Positions 52,649 through 61,789 of a stretch of DNA of 64,000 nt are shown here, one piece after another. Under the pieces are notes generated by a model, which did no database searches, was not told where the DNA came from, and saw only the letters and a list, made by a program, of their open reading frames with translations. Both the position numbers and the translations under genes were made by a program. Position 1 is the stretch's first letter; the number at the start of each line of letters is the position of its first letter. The stretch spans positions 496,001 to 560,000 of the forward strand of contig JACJYD010000001.1 in NCBI GenBank assembly GCA_020636275.1, written 5' to 3'. The DNA comes from Lewinellaceae bacterium (GTDB taxonomy: Bacteria > Bacteroidota > Bacteroidia > Chitinophagales > Saprospiraceae).

Positions 52649-52905
52649 CGACAGTGACCTACGACGTGGCGGACAACTCGGACAACGCGGCAGCTACGTG
52701 TAGCTTCAGCGTCACGGTAAATGATTCGGAAAACCCGACGATCGTATGTCCGTCCGACATTACAACGGGAAATGACGCCGGAGTGTGCGGAGCTAATGTG
52801 ACCTACACGGTGAGCTACGGCGACAACTGTTCGGTAGCAACCCTCGCACAGGGCGCTGGTCAGGGCAGCGGCAGCACCTTCCCGGTCGGTACGACGACGA
52901 ATACC
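52228..52905 (+). repeat. 301-bp direct duplication that breaks the adhesin frame
   Basis: 52228-52528 and 52605-52905 are identical by eye over 301 bp, at an offset of 377 bp (not a multiple of three). The 76-bp spacer 52529-52604 resembles the sequence just downstream (52914-52995) but with several small insertions and deletions. The duplication shifts the frame and stops the upstream frame at 52648. Confidence 0.85.
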
Positions 52906-54915
52906 TTTACGGTGACGGATGCGTCGAACAATATGGCCACGTGCAGTTTCACGGTAACGGTAAATGATACAGAAAACCCGACGATCGCCTGTCCGCCTAA
53001 CATCACGACGGGAAGTGACGCGGGAGTGTGCGGAGCAGTAGTGGCCTACACGGTGAGCTACGGCGACAACTGTCCGGGAGCAACCCTTGCACAGAGCGCC
53101 GGTCAGGCCAGCAGTAGCACCTTCCCGGTAAGTACGACGACGAATAGCTTTACAGTGACGGATGCGTCGGGCAACTCGGCCATGTGCAGCTTCACGGTGA
53201 CAGTTAACGACACGCAAGCACCGAATGCAGTATGTGTGAATACCAAGATCCCAGTGGTATTGGATCTAAATGGGGAGGCCTCCATTACTCCGGCTTTAGT
53301 GGATAACAACAGCACGGATAACTGTGGCATAACCTCGTACACCGTAGTTCCCACCCTGCTCACTACCGCAAATGTTGGAGATAATACAGTAGTGTTGACC
53401 GTGACCGATGCAGCCGGTAATTCAGCTTCCTGCTCTTCCACGGTGACCATCAATAAACGACCCACTACCTTGGTCTACAATGGTGATTTCAGCGAGCAAT
53501 ATTCGGATGAGGCGGACCTCAGTGCCATTCTTATAGATCAACTGACAGGAACTTTCATTTCAGGGCGGACCATCGATTTTTCCATCAATAGCAATACCGC
53601 TTCAGGCGTTACGGAAATATCGGGTACAGCGTCTACCACGGTGCAAATCACGCAAGACCCGGCCGGAACTTATACGGTTGATGCTGATTTTGATGGAACT
53701 TCCGATCCTCTTTTCCTGAGCTCAAGCGATTCCGATCCCTTTGATGTCCTGCAGGAAGATGCCATCGCGACCTATACAGGTACGATGTTTGCTTCCACTT
53801 CCGGAAATAACAATGAAGCGACCATTTCCCTGATCGCCACCATTAAAGACCCGGATGATGGATCCAGGGGGAATATCAGTTATGCACAGGTACAGTTTTA
53901 CAACGGTACGACGCCTATTGGGCCGGTGTTAAATGTCCTCCTCTTCGACCCTAATGATACGACGGCCGGTTATGTACAGTACGATTGGACGGTGAACCTG
54001 AATAATAACCAGGAAAGCGATACGTATGAAATAGGCATTGAGGTGCTTAATTACTACACCAGGGAATACCGTGCTGATGACGCTTTGGTCACGGTATCCC
54101 AACCGCTCAACGACTTTTTTACCGGAGGAGGGTACCTCTTCATGGAAGAATCGGCGGGCACCTATGCCGGAGATGACGGCACGAAATGTCACTTCAGTGT
54201 GAATGCCAAATGGACACCCAATGGCAATAACCCAAAAGGGAAGGTACACTTCCTGGTTCGTCGCCTGGAGTCGGACGGCATTGTGCATATTTACCGCTTC
54301 AAGAGCAACCAGATCAATTCGATCGGGATCAACCAGGGGACGAATGAAGGGGAAGTTGCCGGTAAGTGCAACATTCAGGACGTTACCGATCCGAATAACC
54401 CGCTTTCTCTGGGTGGGAACAAGCCATTCCTCGTGAAAGTCCAGGACAACGGCGAACCCGGTACCGTGGATAATATTGCGATCACCGTGTATAACAATGG
54501 TGGAGGTGGCCTACTGTTCTCCAGTTATTGGAATGGCACGCAATCCGTTTACGACCTCCTCGACGCGGGCAATCTACAGGTGCATTACAGCAACCAGTCA
54601 CTAGCCGTACTGCCTTCCATCGACCTGCCGCAGGTCATTGAAGAAGTGGAAGGTGCGCAGATCAAAGAGTCTGTGCATCTGTTTCCCAATCCGGCATCAG
54701 AAGAGATCCAATTAATCCTGACCAGTTCTGAGAACAAGGCGTTCCGGATTGATGTGATCGATCTTAACGGAAAAATTGTGCAGAGGATCGACCTGGATGC
54801 GCTGAAAGGCGAGAATGCGATCCGATTGGATATTCAGGATCTGGCTCAGGGAGCCTACTGGGTGCGGGTCATCGGGCAGAATAGCCTTATGATACAGCAG
54901 TTTATCCGAATGTAA
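52645..54915 (+). CDS. Giant HYR-repeat adhesin, C-terminal part with T9SS sorting domain
   Basis: The 756-residue open frame that continues the adhesin. It begins inside an HYR unit and has no signal peptide or ribosome-binding context, so 52645 is not a genuine start. Three more HYR domains run to about residue 270. An Ig-like segment follows (RPTTLVYNGDFSEQY), then a region resembling the post-COAP-1 domain (NDFFTGGGYLFMEES onward), and a type A T9SS sorting domain (VHLFPNPASEEIQL to the end). The sorting domain is needed to export the whole protein, so a real frameshift would leave the N-terminal part unsorted. Together the two frames encode about 2500 residues after correction. Confidence 0.8.
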   Translation: MTTVTYDVADNSDNAAATCSFSVTVNDSENPTIVCPSDITTGNDAGVCGANVTYTVSYGDNCSVATLAQGAGQGSGSTFPVGTTTNTFTVTDASNNMATCSFTVTVNDTENPTIACPPNITTGSDAGVCGAVVAYTVSYGDNCPGATLAQSAGQASSSTFPVSTTTNSFTVTDASGNSAMCSFTVTVNDTQAPNAVCVNTKIPVVLDLNGEASITPALVDNNSTDNCGITSYTVVPTLLTTANVGDNTVVLTVTDAAGNSASCSSTVTINKRPTTLVYNGDFSEQYSDEADLSAILIDQLTGTFISGRTIDFSINSNTASGVTEISGTASTTVQITQDPAGTYTVDADFDGTSDPLFLSSSDSDPFDVLQEDAIATYTGTMFASTSGNNNEATISLIATIKDPDDGSRGNISYAQVQFYNGTTPIGPVLNVLLFDPNDTTAGYVQYDWTVNLNNNQESDTYEIGIEVLNYYTREYRADDALVTVSQPLNDFFTGGGYLFMEESAGTYAGDDGTKCHFSVNAKWTPNGNNPKGKVHFLVRRLESDGIVHIYRFKSNQINSIGINQGTNEGEVAGKCNIQDVTDPNNPLSLGGNKPFLVKVQDNGEPGTVDNIAITVYNNGGGGLLFSSYWNGTQSVYDLLDAGNLQVHYSNQSLAVLPSIDLPQVIEEVEGAQIKESVHLFPNPASEEIQLILTSSENKAFRIDVIDLNGKIVQRIDLDALKGENAIRLDIQDLAQGAYWVRVIGQNSLMIQQFIRM

Positions 54916-54936
54916 GACTTTTTGATCGTGTTGAAA

Positions 54937-54975
54937 AGAAGGGGTGTGGGCCGTTTTGCCCACACCCCTCTTTTT
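54937..54975. terminator. Bidirectional terminator between the adhesin and L-domain genes
   Basis: GGGGTGTGGGC (54941-54951) pairs with 54958-54968 in an 11-bp perfect stem. A-rich sequence lies on the left and T5 on the right (54971-54975), so it can serve the adhesin gene and the convergent gene. Confidence 0.8.
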
Positions 54976-56149
54976 ATGGATGGAACTGGATTACCTTTTT
55001 CATCGTTCGCCCTTTATCAGTTTGTATTTCTACAAAATAAACGCCAGCAGGGTTCGAACCTAGATCTATCTGCGAAAAACCACCTGTTGAAAACTCCTGG
55101 ATCAGATTGCCACCCGCATCGCGAATGGAAATCTTCCCTTCCCCTCCTTTCACCACAAAAACACCCGCACTGGGATTGGGATAGATCACCCAGTCCGGTT
55201 CGAAAATGCCATCCTTTACCCCAACGGTGCACACCGCTTCCACCTCCGTCGAAGAATTACAACCGGTGGCGTTGGAATGAATATCCACCGCCCCATTCGG
55301 CGCCGATAGATAATCGCAAACGGCCTGGACCGCGCATTCCGGGAGGGCGGTGTTTTCGTAGATCGTCAGGTCCCCTCCAATGCTCAAGGGGTGATTCAGC
55401 GCGGAAATGTCGGCCAGCGAGAGGTTGTGAAGGATGGAAAAACTACCTCCTATCGCAGTCAGGTTGTCGAATCCCTTGAGGTTGAGCAGGGCTGCATTTC
55501 CGTGGGCCACCTCCGGTGTATAGATGCCGATGGAAACGGATCCTCCGATGGAGCTCAATCCTTCCAGCCCGGTCAGGCTGGCCAGCATGGTATTATCGCC
55601 AAGCATGAGATCGCCTCCTACGGTGGCCAGGTCGTCCAGGCCTTTCAGGTCGGTGAGGAAAATATTCTTTTGGATGTAAAGACCGCCTCCCACAGAGGCC
55701 AGGTTTTCGAGTCCCGCCAAGCTGTTGAGCGCGTAATTTCCCACCGGGCACAGGCAGGTATCGGGATTGGAACCGATGGCGAGGTGCTTTTGAACAGCGG
55801 TGAGCCCCTCAAGTCCGGTAAGATTGAGCAGCGCATTATTTCCCCAAAGCATCAGGCTACCTTCGACAGAGGCGAGGTTGTTCAATCCATCCAGGGTTTC
55901 CAGGAGATTGGTGTCGTGTATTTTGAGGTTTCCTTTAATATTCGTTATTGCCGACAACCCGTTCAGATCGGTGATGCCGGTACCGGTGATCTCTATGTCG
56001 CCCTCGATCTCCGTACATCCCGAATAGGAGGCGGGGAAATCATCGATTTCCTGTTGAGTGGTAAAGCTGATCCCATCCGGAAGGCAGGGTTGTGCGGAGA
56101 GTGGCAGGGTGAAAAATAGCAGGAAAAATGGGTGTAGTGAATTTTTCAT
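54974..56149 (-). CDS. Receptor-L-domain-like repeat protein with T9SS sorting domain
   Basis: The start at 56149 (MKNSLHPFFLLFFTLPLSAQ) gives a signal peptide; the open frame adds 11 residues upstream. The 391-residue protein has about ten repeats of roughly 24 residues of the form L-x-GL-xx-LxxVxGxLxI, as in LTGLEGLTAVQKHLAIG and LKGLDDLATVGGDLMLG. This resembles the receptor L-domain/leucine-rich fold. A T9SS type A domain (VIYPNPSAGVFVVKG to the end) follows. It is a surface binding or adhesion protein by type. It converges on the giant adhesin gene, with a shared terminator. Confidence 0.87.
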   Translation of the reverse strand: MKNSLHPFFLLFFTLPLSAQPCLPDGISFTTQQEIDDFPASYSGCTEIEGDIEITGTGITDLNGLSAITNIKGNLKIHDTNLLETLDGLNNLASVEGSLMLWGNNALLNLTGLEGLTAVQKHLAIGSNPDTCLCPVGNYALNSLAGLENLASVGGGLYIQKNIFLTDLKGLDDLATVGGDLMLGDNTMLASLTGLEGLSSIGGSVSIGIYTPEVAHGNAALLNLKGFDNLTAIGGSFSILHNLSLADISALNHPLSIGGDLTIYENTALPECAVQAVCDYLSAPNGAVDIHSNATGCNSSTEVEAVCTVGVKDGIFEPDWVIYPNPSAGVFVVKGGEGKISIRDAGGNLIQEFSTGGFSQIDLGSNPAGVYFVEIQTDKGRTMKKVIQFHP

Positions 56150-56244
56150 ACGCGTTGGTTTTGGAAAAGGTGGAAAAGACACTATGCGAAAGGTAGTGAT
56201 TTTTTACCTTAGGAGGCGCATTGAACCCAAAACCATCCTGTGCT

Positions 56245-58800
56245 ATGAATCCCTACCTGAAGCGGTTTTTTATCATTGTCGGTATTTTCCTGCTCCTCGT
56301 GATCGGAGCAGCTTTGGCCTTGTCCACCCTTTTTGAAGATGCCATCGGTCAGCGCATTGTCCGGGCGATCAACCGGCAGATCGAGACCGAATTGCGGGTG
56401 GAGGATTTTAAGTTATCCCTGATCCGGTTCTTTCCCAGTGCCGGCGTTACCCTGAAAGGGGTAGAATTACAGGGCGCCAACCGCGACCTCCTCCTCGATG
56501 CGGGCGAAGTGTCGTTCCGGATCGGCTATTCCTCAATTTTCGGCTCCCGGATCTCCGTCAATTCCGTTCTGATCGCCAATGGAGCCCTTCGCGTCCGGGT
56601 GGATGAGCAAGGGCATGCCAACTACGATATTTTCAAGGATACAGGCAAGGAAGAACCGGGCGCCCCTTCCGATCTCACCATTTCGCTCCAAAAGGCGCGC
56701 TTGCAGGAAATGCTGCTGGTCTATGATAATGTTCAAAGCGATCAGCATATCTCTGCCAACGTGGCATCGCTCGATCTGTCGGGCGAGTTCTCCAGCCAGG
56801 CTTTTGATCTGAAGACAAAGGCCGATATTTTTTCCAATTTCGTCGATCTGGCGGGCATCCGCTACCTGCCCGGGAAAACCATCGCTTGTGATGCACTGTT
56901 GGCCGTCGACCTGGACAAGGGGTCCTACGATTTTCGGAAATTCGATCTTCAGATCGAAAAAAATCTTTTCCAATTGGATGGCGTGGTCACTGCCCGGACG
57001 GACGGTACGGTCTTCAATGTGTTTATCTCCAATGAAGAGGGGCACCTCGACGACCTGGTTCAACTCCTGCCTGCCGAATATCTTCAACGGGTGGGGAACC
57101 TGTCGAGCAAGGGCAATTTCTTCTTCGACGGCCGGGTGGAAGGGGTTCTTTCAGAGCGCTCCAACCCCGATATTCATTTCAAATTTGGTTTGGAGCGAGG
57201 TCGTCTGGATAGCGACCTGCTGCCCTCCGGTTTGCGCGATGTGTCGTTTGAAGCACGCTTTACAAACGGCCGGGAGCGCAGCAACGCCACTACCGAGTTT
57301 GAGATCGCAAATTTTCAGGGCCTGTTTGGCCGGGAGCCGGTCGATTTCAGCCTCCTGGTCCGAAACCTGAACGACCCACAGGTCGACCTGTTGCTCGACG
57401 GCGTCCTGCCCATCGAAACAGTGGCCCGCTTGCTTGGCAGTACTACCGTGAAAGAGGGCGCCGGCGAACTGGAGATCCAGCAGCTTTCCCTCAAGGGTCG
57501 CTACAGCGATATGGTCCACCCGGAACGAGTGGCCAACGTACTGGCCACCGGCCGTCTGGAGTTTGACGATGCATCCCTCGAATTCGAAAAAGAACGGCTC
57601 ACGTTCGACCGGGGCGTACTCGAGATCGACGGCAATACCCTTTCTCTTAAGGACCTGAAACTGGAAGGCGCCGGCAGCGATATCATACTCAATGGTTCCT
57701 GCTCCAACCTGCTTCCTGTCCTGCTTGCCGATTCGCTTACCGCCCCTGATACAAAATTGCGCGTCGATGCCAGCTGGCGCTCCGAAATGCTGGATATCGA
57801 CCGGTTTCTCCAGATCGTGAATTCCGCTCCTTCGGAGCCGCCTTCTCCACAGCCGGTTGAGGCCGATTCGGCATCGACTGTACCGGCTGCCCCTCCCGGT
57901 GGATGGTTTGCCACGCACCTCGACGGCGTCTTTGAATGCCAGGTGAAGAAATTCAATTACGGAAAAGTTGAAGGAGCCTACTTCCTGGGCAAGCTGGTCT
58001 TCGCCGGCGATCAGCTTCTGGTGGAAGGCAACACCGAAGCCATGGGCGGCCGCTTTAACCTAAACGGAGGGTTGATCCTGGAGGACAAACCCCGCCTGCA
58101 AGCCACCCTGGATTGTGCGGATGTAAACGTGTCGGAATTCTTCCGCCAGACGGACAATTTTGGGCAGACCATGCTTCAGGACCGCCAGTTGTCGGGTCGC
58201 CTCAGCGCCAAGATCGCCTTGTTCATCGATTTTGACGAAGCGGGCAACCCCCTCCTGGACAAGATGCTGGTTTTTGCCGGCATCGGTATTGTCAATGGCG
58301 AGTTGAAGAACCTGGAGATCCTCGAACAAATGTCATCGTATGTGAAAGTGGAGGACCTTCGCCATATCAAATTCGCCAACATGCAGAACTGGATGGAGAT
58401 CAAGAACGGCCGGCTTTATATTCCCACTATGTTTATCCAAAGCAATGCCCTGAACCTGACCATTAGCGGCGAACACTCTTTCAACAACGAAATCGATTAC
58501 AACATCAAAGTCAATGCCGGGCAGGTCGTGGCCAACAAATTCAAAAAGTACAACCCCGAAATGGAGCCCATCAAAGCCAAAGGCGGCCTGGTCAACCTCT
58601 ATTTTAAAATATTCGGCACCGTCGATAAATTCGACTACAAAATGGCCCGCAAGCAGGTCAAACAGGATTTCGACCGGAGCGAGGCCCGCAAATCGGAGAT
58701 CAAAAAGGCCCTCCTCCAGGCTTTTGGAAATATCGACCTCATCGAAGAACCCGGAGACTGGGCCGATACCGGCGAACCGGCGGTCTTGGAAGGATTTTGA
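56245..58800 (+). CDS. AsmA family protein
   Basis: An 851-residue envelope protein. An N-terminal membrane anchor (MNPYLKRFFIIVGIFLLLV) is followed by a long beta-rich region. This begins with the AsmA signature (LRVEDFKLSLIRFFPSAGVTLKGVELQG) and ends with the C-terminal AsmA domain (ISGEHSFNNEIDYNIKVNAG). AsmA-like proteins form long grooves that move phospholipids between inner and outer membrane (family knowledge). The start at 56245 is preferred over the TTG at 56221, because it places the membrane helix at the very N-terminus. The stop lies 4 bp before an 8-bp repeat hairpin that leads into the next gene. Confidence 0.9.
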   Translation: MNPYLKRFFIIVGIFLLLVIGAALALSTLFEDAIGQRIVRAINRQIETELRVEDFKLSLIRFFPSAGVTLKGVELQGANRDLLLDAGEVSFRIGYSSIFGSRISVNSVLIANGALRVRVDEQGHANYDIFKDTGKEEPGAPSDLTISLQKARLQEMLLVYDNVQSDQHISANVASLDLSGEFSSQAFDLKTKADIFSNFVDLAGIRYLPGKTIACDALLAVDLDKGSYDFRKFDLQIEKNLFQLDGVVTARTDGTVFNVFISNEEGHLDDLVQLLPAEYLQRVGNLSSKGNFFFDGRVEGVLSERSNPDIHFKFGLERGRLDSDLLPSGLRDVSFEARFTNGRERSNATTEFEIANFQGLFGREPVDFSLLVRNLNDPQVDLLLDGVLPIETVARLLGSTTVKEGAGELEIQQLSLKGRYSDMVHPERVANVLATGRLEFDDASLEFEKERLTFDRGVLEIDGNTLSLKDLKLEGAGSDIILNGSCSNLLPVLLADSLTAPDTKLRVDASWRSEMLDIDRFLQIVNSAPSEPPSPQPVEADSASTVPAAPPGGWFATHLDGVFECQVKKFNYGKVEGAYFLGKLVFAGDQLLVEGNTEAMGGRFNLNGGLILEDKPRLQATLDCADVNVSEFFRQTDNFGQTMLQDRQLSGRLSAKIALFIDFDEAGNPLLDKMLVFAGIGIVNGELKNLEILEQMSSYVKVEDLRHIKFANMQNWMEIKNGRLYIPTMFIQSNALNLTISGEHSFNNEIDYNIKVNAGQVVANKFKKYNPEMEPIKAKGGLVNLYFKIFGTVDKFDYKMARKQVKQDFDRSEARKSEIKKALLQAFGNIDLIEEPGDWADTGEPAVLEGF

Positions 58801-58804
58801 TTAA

Positions 58805-58931
58805 GTTGAAGAGTTGAAAGGTTGAAGAGTTGAAAAGAGTGTTTATATTTATTCTCCCCTTCAACCCTTCAACCCTTCAACTCTTCAACCTTTCAACTCT
58901 TCAACTCTTCAACTCTTCAACTCTTCAACTC
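58805..58931. repeat. 8-bp tandem repeats forming a long imperfect hairpin
   Basis: Four units of GTTGAARR (58805-58836) and nine of TTCAACYY (58860-58931) are complementary, giving a stem of up to about 32 bp with several possible registers. The repeats end 8 bp before the ATG at 58940, so they fill the leader and any ribosome-binding site of the next gene. Confidence 0.85.
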
Positions 58932-58939
58932 TCCAAACC

Positions 58940-59452
58940 ATGAATCAAGCACACATCCATTTGCTTCTCAACCATTTTCCCATTCTTGGTTCGTTATTTG
59001 CCGCCGGCATTCTATTTTTCGGTGTGATCCTCAACGACCGGAAAGTCAACCAGGTCGGATTACTGTCCCTGGTCGCTTTCACATTGCTGACTATCCCGGC
59101 ATTTCTCTCCGGGCACGGGGCTGAAGAGGTCATCGAAGATTATCCCGGGATCAGCCATGCCGCTATTCACAACCACGAGGAGGCGGCCGAACTGGGGCTC
59201 TGGATCATGGTCATTGCGGGGGTGATCGCACTGGTCAGCTACTTCCTCCAACGTCGCAAGGAGCAAATGCATCGCCTGCTGAGCCTGATCACGCTGGTTG
59301 CCGCCACGGCTGCTTTCGGCGTCTTCTTCCGCGTTGGATTGACCGGCGGCGAGATCCGTCACCCGGAGATCATCAAGCCGATCGCCGTGCCCGACAATCC
59401 CGGCTCGGACCAGCTCTACAACGGGGAGCACGAGGAAAACGATGAAGATTGA
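58940..59452 (+). CDS. DUF2231-like membrane protein
   Basis: A 170-residue protein with four hydrophobic helices (about 8-28, 38-58, 87-105 and 115-135) and a charged, acidic C-terminus. It starts QAHIHLLLNHFPILGSLF. The His-x-His and NHFPI pattern at the N-terminus, and the SGHGAEEVIED loop, match DUF2231 membrane proteins, some of which are proposed to bind heme; this is inference. It is followed 29 bp later by the PhoX-like gene, and the two probably form an operon. Translation may be controlled by the hairpin of 8-bp repeats that ends just before its ATG. Confidence 0.8.
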   Translation: MNQAHIHLLLNHFPILGSLFAAGILFFGVILNDRKVNQVGLLSLVAFTLLTIPAFLSGHGAEEVIEDYPGISHAAIHNHEEAAELGLWIMVIAGVIALVSYFLQRRKEQMHRLLSLITLVAATAAFGVFFRVGLTGGEIRHPEIIKPIAVPDNPGSDQLYNGEHEENDED

Positions 59453-59481
59453 TTCGACCGGATTAAAATTCAATACGCCAT

Positions 59482-61071
59482 ATGTCATCAATGGATCGCC
59501 GGACCTTTCTCGAATTTCTGGGAAAGAGTACGGTCGGAATGATCTTCATTCCCCCCTTGCTGTCCAGTTGTACATCCGACGAATGGAAAACCATCGTACC
59601 GATCGCTCCGGCATCGGTCGACCGCATTGTGCTGGCCGACGGATTTTTCTATGATCTGCTGATCAAATGGGGTGACCCGATCTCTGCAACGGATCAATTC
59701 GGTTTCAACAACGACTTCAATGCCTTTATTCCCTTTGATCCCGCCAAGCCGGATGACGGTTTTCTTTGGGTCAATCACGAATACATCCATTCCGGATTTG
59801 TATCGGGTTATTGGGGGAAAGGCGCCAAATCGCGCGAACAGGTAGAAAAGGAAATGTATGCGGTGGGGGGCTCCATTCTTCACATTCGCCAAAAAAGGAA
59901 CGGAGCCTGGGAGGTCGTGAAAAACGACCCGCTGAACCGGCGCATTACCGGAATGACGGATATTCCTTTTCAATGGCCGACACCCATCTACGGGCGTACC
60001 TCTGCCATGGGCACCTTGGCCAATTGCGCCGGGGGAGTAACGCCCTGGGGCACCTTCCTTACCTGTGAGGAGAACTACGACTCGTTTTACGGCGAGCGCG
60101 ACTTCCAGACCGGCGGCCTGAAACCGGGTTCCGACAAATGGTACGAACAATTCGACAATCCTCCTGAGCACTACGGGTGGGTCGTAGAGGTGGACCCCCG
60201 GACCGGGGCTGCCCGGAAACATGTAGCGCTCGGACGCTGCGCACATGAATCGGCTACAGTAGCCTCCCTTCCCGATGGCCGGGTGGTGGTCTATTCGGGC
60301 GATGATGCCAACGACCAATGCCTGTACAAATTCGTGGGTTCGGAGCCAAATACGCTGGAAAAGGGAACGCTCTACGTTGCTGATTTGGAAGCGGGAAAAT
60401 GGTTGCCCGTGGATTTTGCGCAGCAACCCCTTTTGCAACAACATTTCGCCGATCAGACCGAGGTGCTGATCCGGCTCCGGGAGGCGGCTCACCTGCTGGG
60501 CGGCACGCCGCTCGACCGGCCCGAAGATGTGGAGATCGATCCGCACACCGGAGCGGTGGTCGTTGCACTCACCAACAACCTGGCCAAAAGGAATTTCTAC
60601 GGTTCTATTTTAAGGATCGAAGAAGACGGGGGTGATCACGCCGCCTTGCATTTTCGGCACGATACCCTCCTGACCGGTGGGCCGGAAACGGGATTTGCTT
60701 GTCCCGACAACCTGGCCTTCGACGCAGGGGGCAATTTGTGGTTCACGTCCGATATTTCGGGGAGTTATATGCACAAGGCGCCTTATGAGGATTTTAAGAA
60801 CAACGCCTTATATGTGTTGCCGCGGCAGGGACCTCAGGCCGGGCAGATCCTGCGCGTGGCAGTAGCACCTACCGATGCGGAATTTTCAGGGCCCTGGTTT
60901 GCACCCGATGGCCGCACCCTCTTTTTGAGCGTACAGCACCCCGGGGAGAACACCGGTCGGCCCGATGAGTTGACAAGCCACTGGCCGGATGGCGGCGACA
61001 GCATTCCAAGACCCTCCGTTATTACGATCCGCGGCAAAGCCCTGGACGAATTGCAGATGTCGTTTGAATGA
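59482..61071 (+). CDS. PhoX-family phosphatase-like protein (DUF839)
   Basis: A 529-residue exported protein. The N-terminus MDRRTFLEFLGKSTVGM resembles a twin-arginine signal and is followed by LLSSC, a lipobox, so it may be exported folded and lipid-anchored. The body is a PhoX/DUF839-type propeller with the motifs WVNHEYIHSG, TCEENYDSFYGERD, HESATV and FACPDNLAFDAGGNLWFTSD. PhoX enzymes are Ca- and Fe-dependent alkaline phosphatases (family knowledge). Many DUF839 members have unknown substrates, so phosphatase activity is likely but not certain. The ATG at 59482 is used; one at 59491 is equally placed. It ends at the very base before the stop of the convergent NYN gene. Confidence 0.88.
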   Translation: MSSMDRRTFLEFLGKSTVGMIFIPPLLSSCTSDEWKTIVPIAPASVDRIVLADGFFYDLLIKWGDPISATDQFGFNNDFNAFIPFDPAKPDDGFLWVNHEYIHSGFVSGYWGKGAKSREQVEKEMYAVGGSILHIRQKRNGAWEVVKNDPLNRRITGMTDIPFQWPTPIYGRTSAMGTLANCAGGVTPWGTFLTCEENYDSFYGERDFQTGGLKPGSDKWYEQFDNPPEHYGWVVEVDPRTGAARKHVALGRCAHESATVASLPDGRVVVYSGDDANDQCLYKFVGSEPNTLEKGTLYVADLEAGKWLPVDFAQQPLLQQHFADQTEVLIRLREAAHLLGGTPLDRPEDVEIDPHTGAVVVALTNNLAKRNFYGSILRIEEDGGDHAALHFRHDTLLTGGPETGFACPDNLAFDAGGNLWFTSDISGSYMHKAPYEDFKNNALYVLPRQGPQAGQILRVAVAPTDAEFSGPWFAPDGRTLFLSVQHPGENTGRPDELTSHWPDGGDSIPRPSVITIRGKALDELQMSFE

Positions 61072-61575
61072 TCAGCCTTTTTTCCGGGATCCCGAAGGCC
61101 GGTAAATGAAGCAATCTTCCTTGGTGATCGGGGTATAATAATCAGCTTCTTCTTTCAACACCTGGGCAGTGGAGTGTTCAACGGCGGCAATTTCCACCCG
61201 CACCCCTTCCGACTTGAGGTGACTGACCAACTCCACGTAATCGGCATCGCCTGAAAGGATGATTATGGTATCCACCTTTTGGGCGATCTGGGTAGCCTTG
61301 ATCGTCAGCGGGATATCCGCTGATTTGTAGCAAGGCACCACCGATCCGTGGTAGTAGGTATGCAGGCGTTCGGCCAGCTTGGAAGAAATACTTTTCCCTT
61401 CCCGGAAGTAGATCAGCCGGTTCAAGGCACGATTGATCAATAACTTCGGGATAAGGGTATCAAAGTTCAGCATGGCGTTGGTGTCGCCCACCAAATCGTG
61501 CAGACTTTTTTCAATGTTATTGCCGTCGATCAAAATGGCGACCGACTGGCTGATGTTTACCTGTGGGGTTTGCAT
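61072..61575 (-). CDS. NYN-domain protein (LabA/DUF88 type, PIN-like fold)
   Basis: A 167-residue cytoplasmic protein of the NYN family, a PIN-like RNase fold. The acidic motifs are visible: ILIDGNNIEKS at the start, then IIILSGDADYVEL in the middle, with VEIAAVEHST after it. NYN proteins are thought to cleave RNA (family knowledge); the substrate is unknown. It is the third gene of a minus-strand unit (unknown gene, rpsU, NYN), starting 3 bp after the rpsU stop, so it is very probably cotranscribed with a ribosomal protein gene. A role in ribosome or tRNA handling is plausible inference. Confidence 0.9.
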   Translation of the reverse strand: MQTPQVNISQSVAILIDGNNIEKSLHDLVGDTNAMLNFDTLIPKLLINRALNRLIYFREGKSISSKLAERLHTYYHGSVVPCYKSADIPLTIKATQIAQKVDTIIILSGDADYVELVSHLKSEGVRVEIAAVEHSTAQVLKEEADYYTPITKEDCFIYRPSGSRKKG

Positions 61576-61578
61576 GGG

Positions 61579-61767
61579 TTATTCTTCAAACTTTTTTTGT
61601 TCGCGGTATACCGCTTTCAGGTATTCTGTCCGGCGGGATACCGATGGTTTTTCAAAATACCTCCGGCTTCGGATCTCCTTCAAAACGCCGGATTTCTGGT
61701 ATTTGCGCTTATACCTTTTTAACGCGCGTTCGATGGTTTCGTTTTCCTTGACATTGATAATAAGCAT
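61579..61767 (-). CDS. rpsU: 30S ribosomal protein bS21
   Basis: A 62-residue basic protein, with the start at 61767 giving MLIINVKENETIERALKRYK. This is the standard bS21 N-terminus; the frame two codons earlier would use TTG. The lysine/arginine-rich body (RSRRYFEKPSVSRRTEYL) matches bS21 of Bacteroidota. It is part of the small subunit near the anti-Shine-Dalgarno end of 16S rRNA. In Flavobacterium, bS21 helps hide the anti-Shine-Dalgarno sequence, and its own mRNA is reported to use a strong Shine-Dalgarno. No GGAGG-like sequence is visible before this ATG. It is the middle gene of a three-gene unit. Confidence 0.95.
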   Translation of the reverse strand: MLIINVKENETIERALKRYKRKYQKSGVLKEIRSRRYFEKPSVSRRTEYLKAVYREQKKFEE

Positions 61768-61789
61768 AGGCAAAAATTTATTGGATGAA

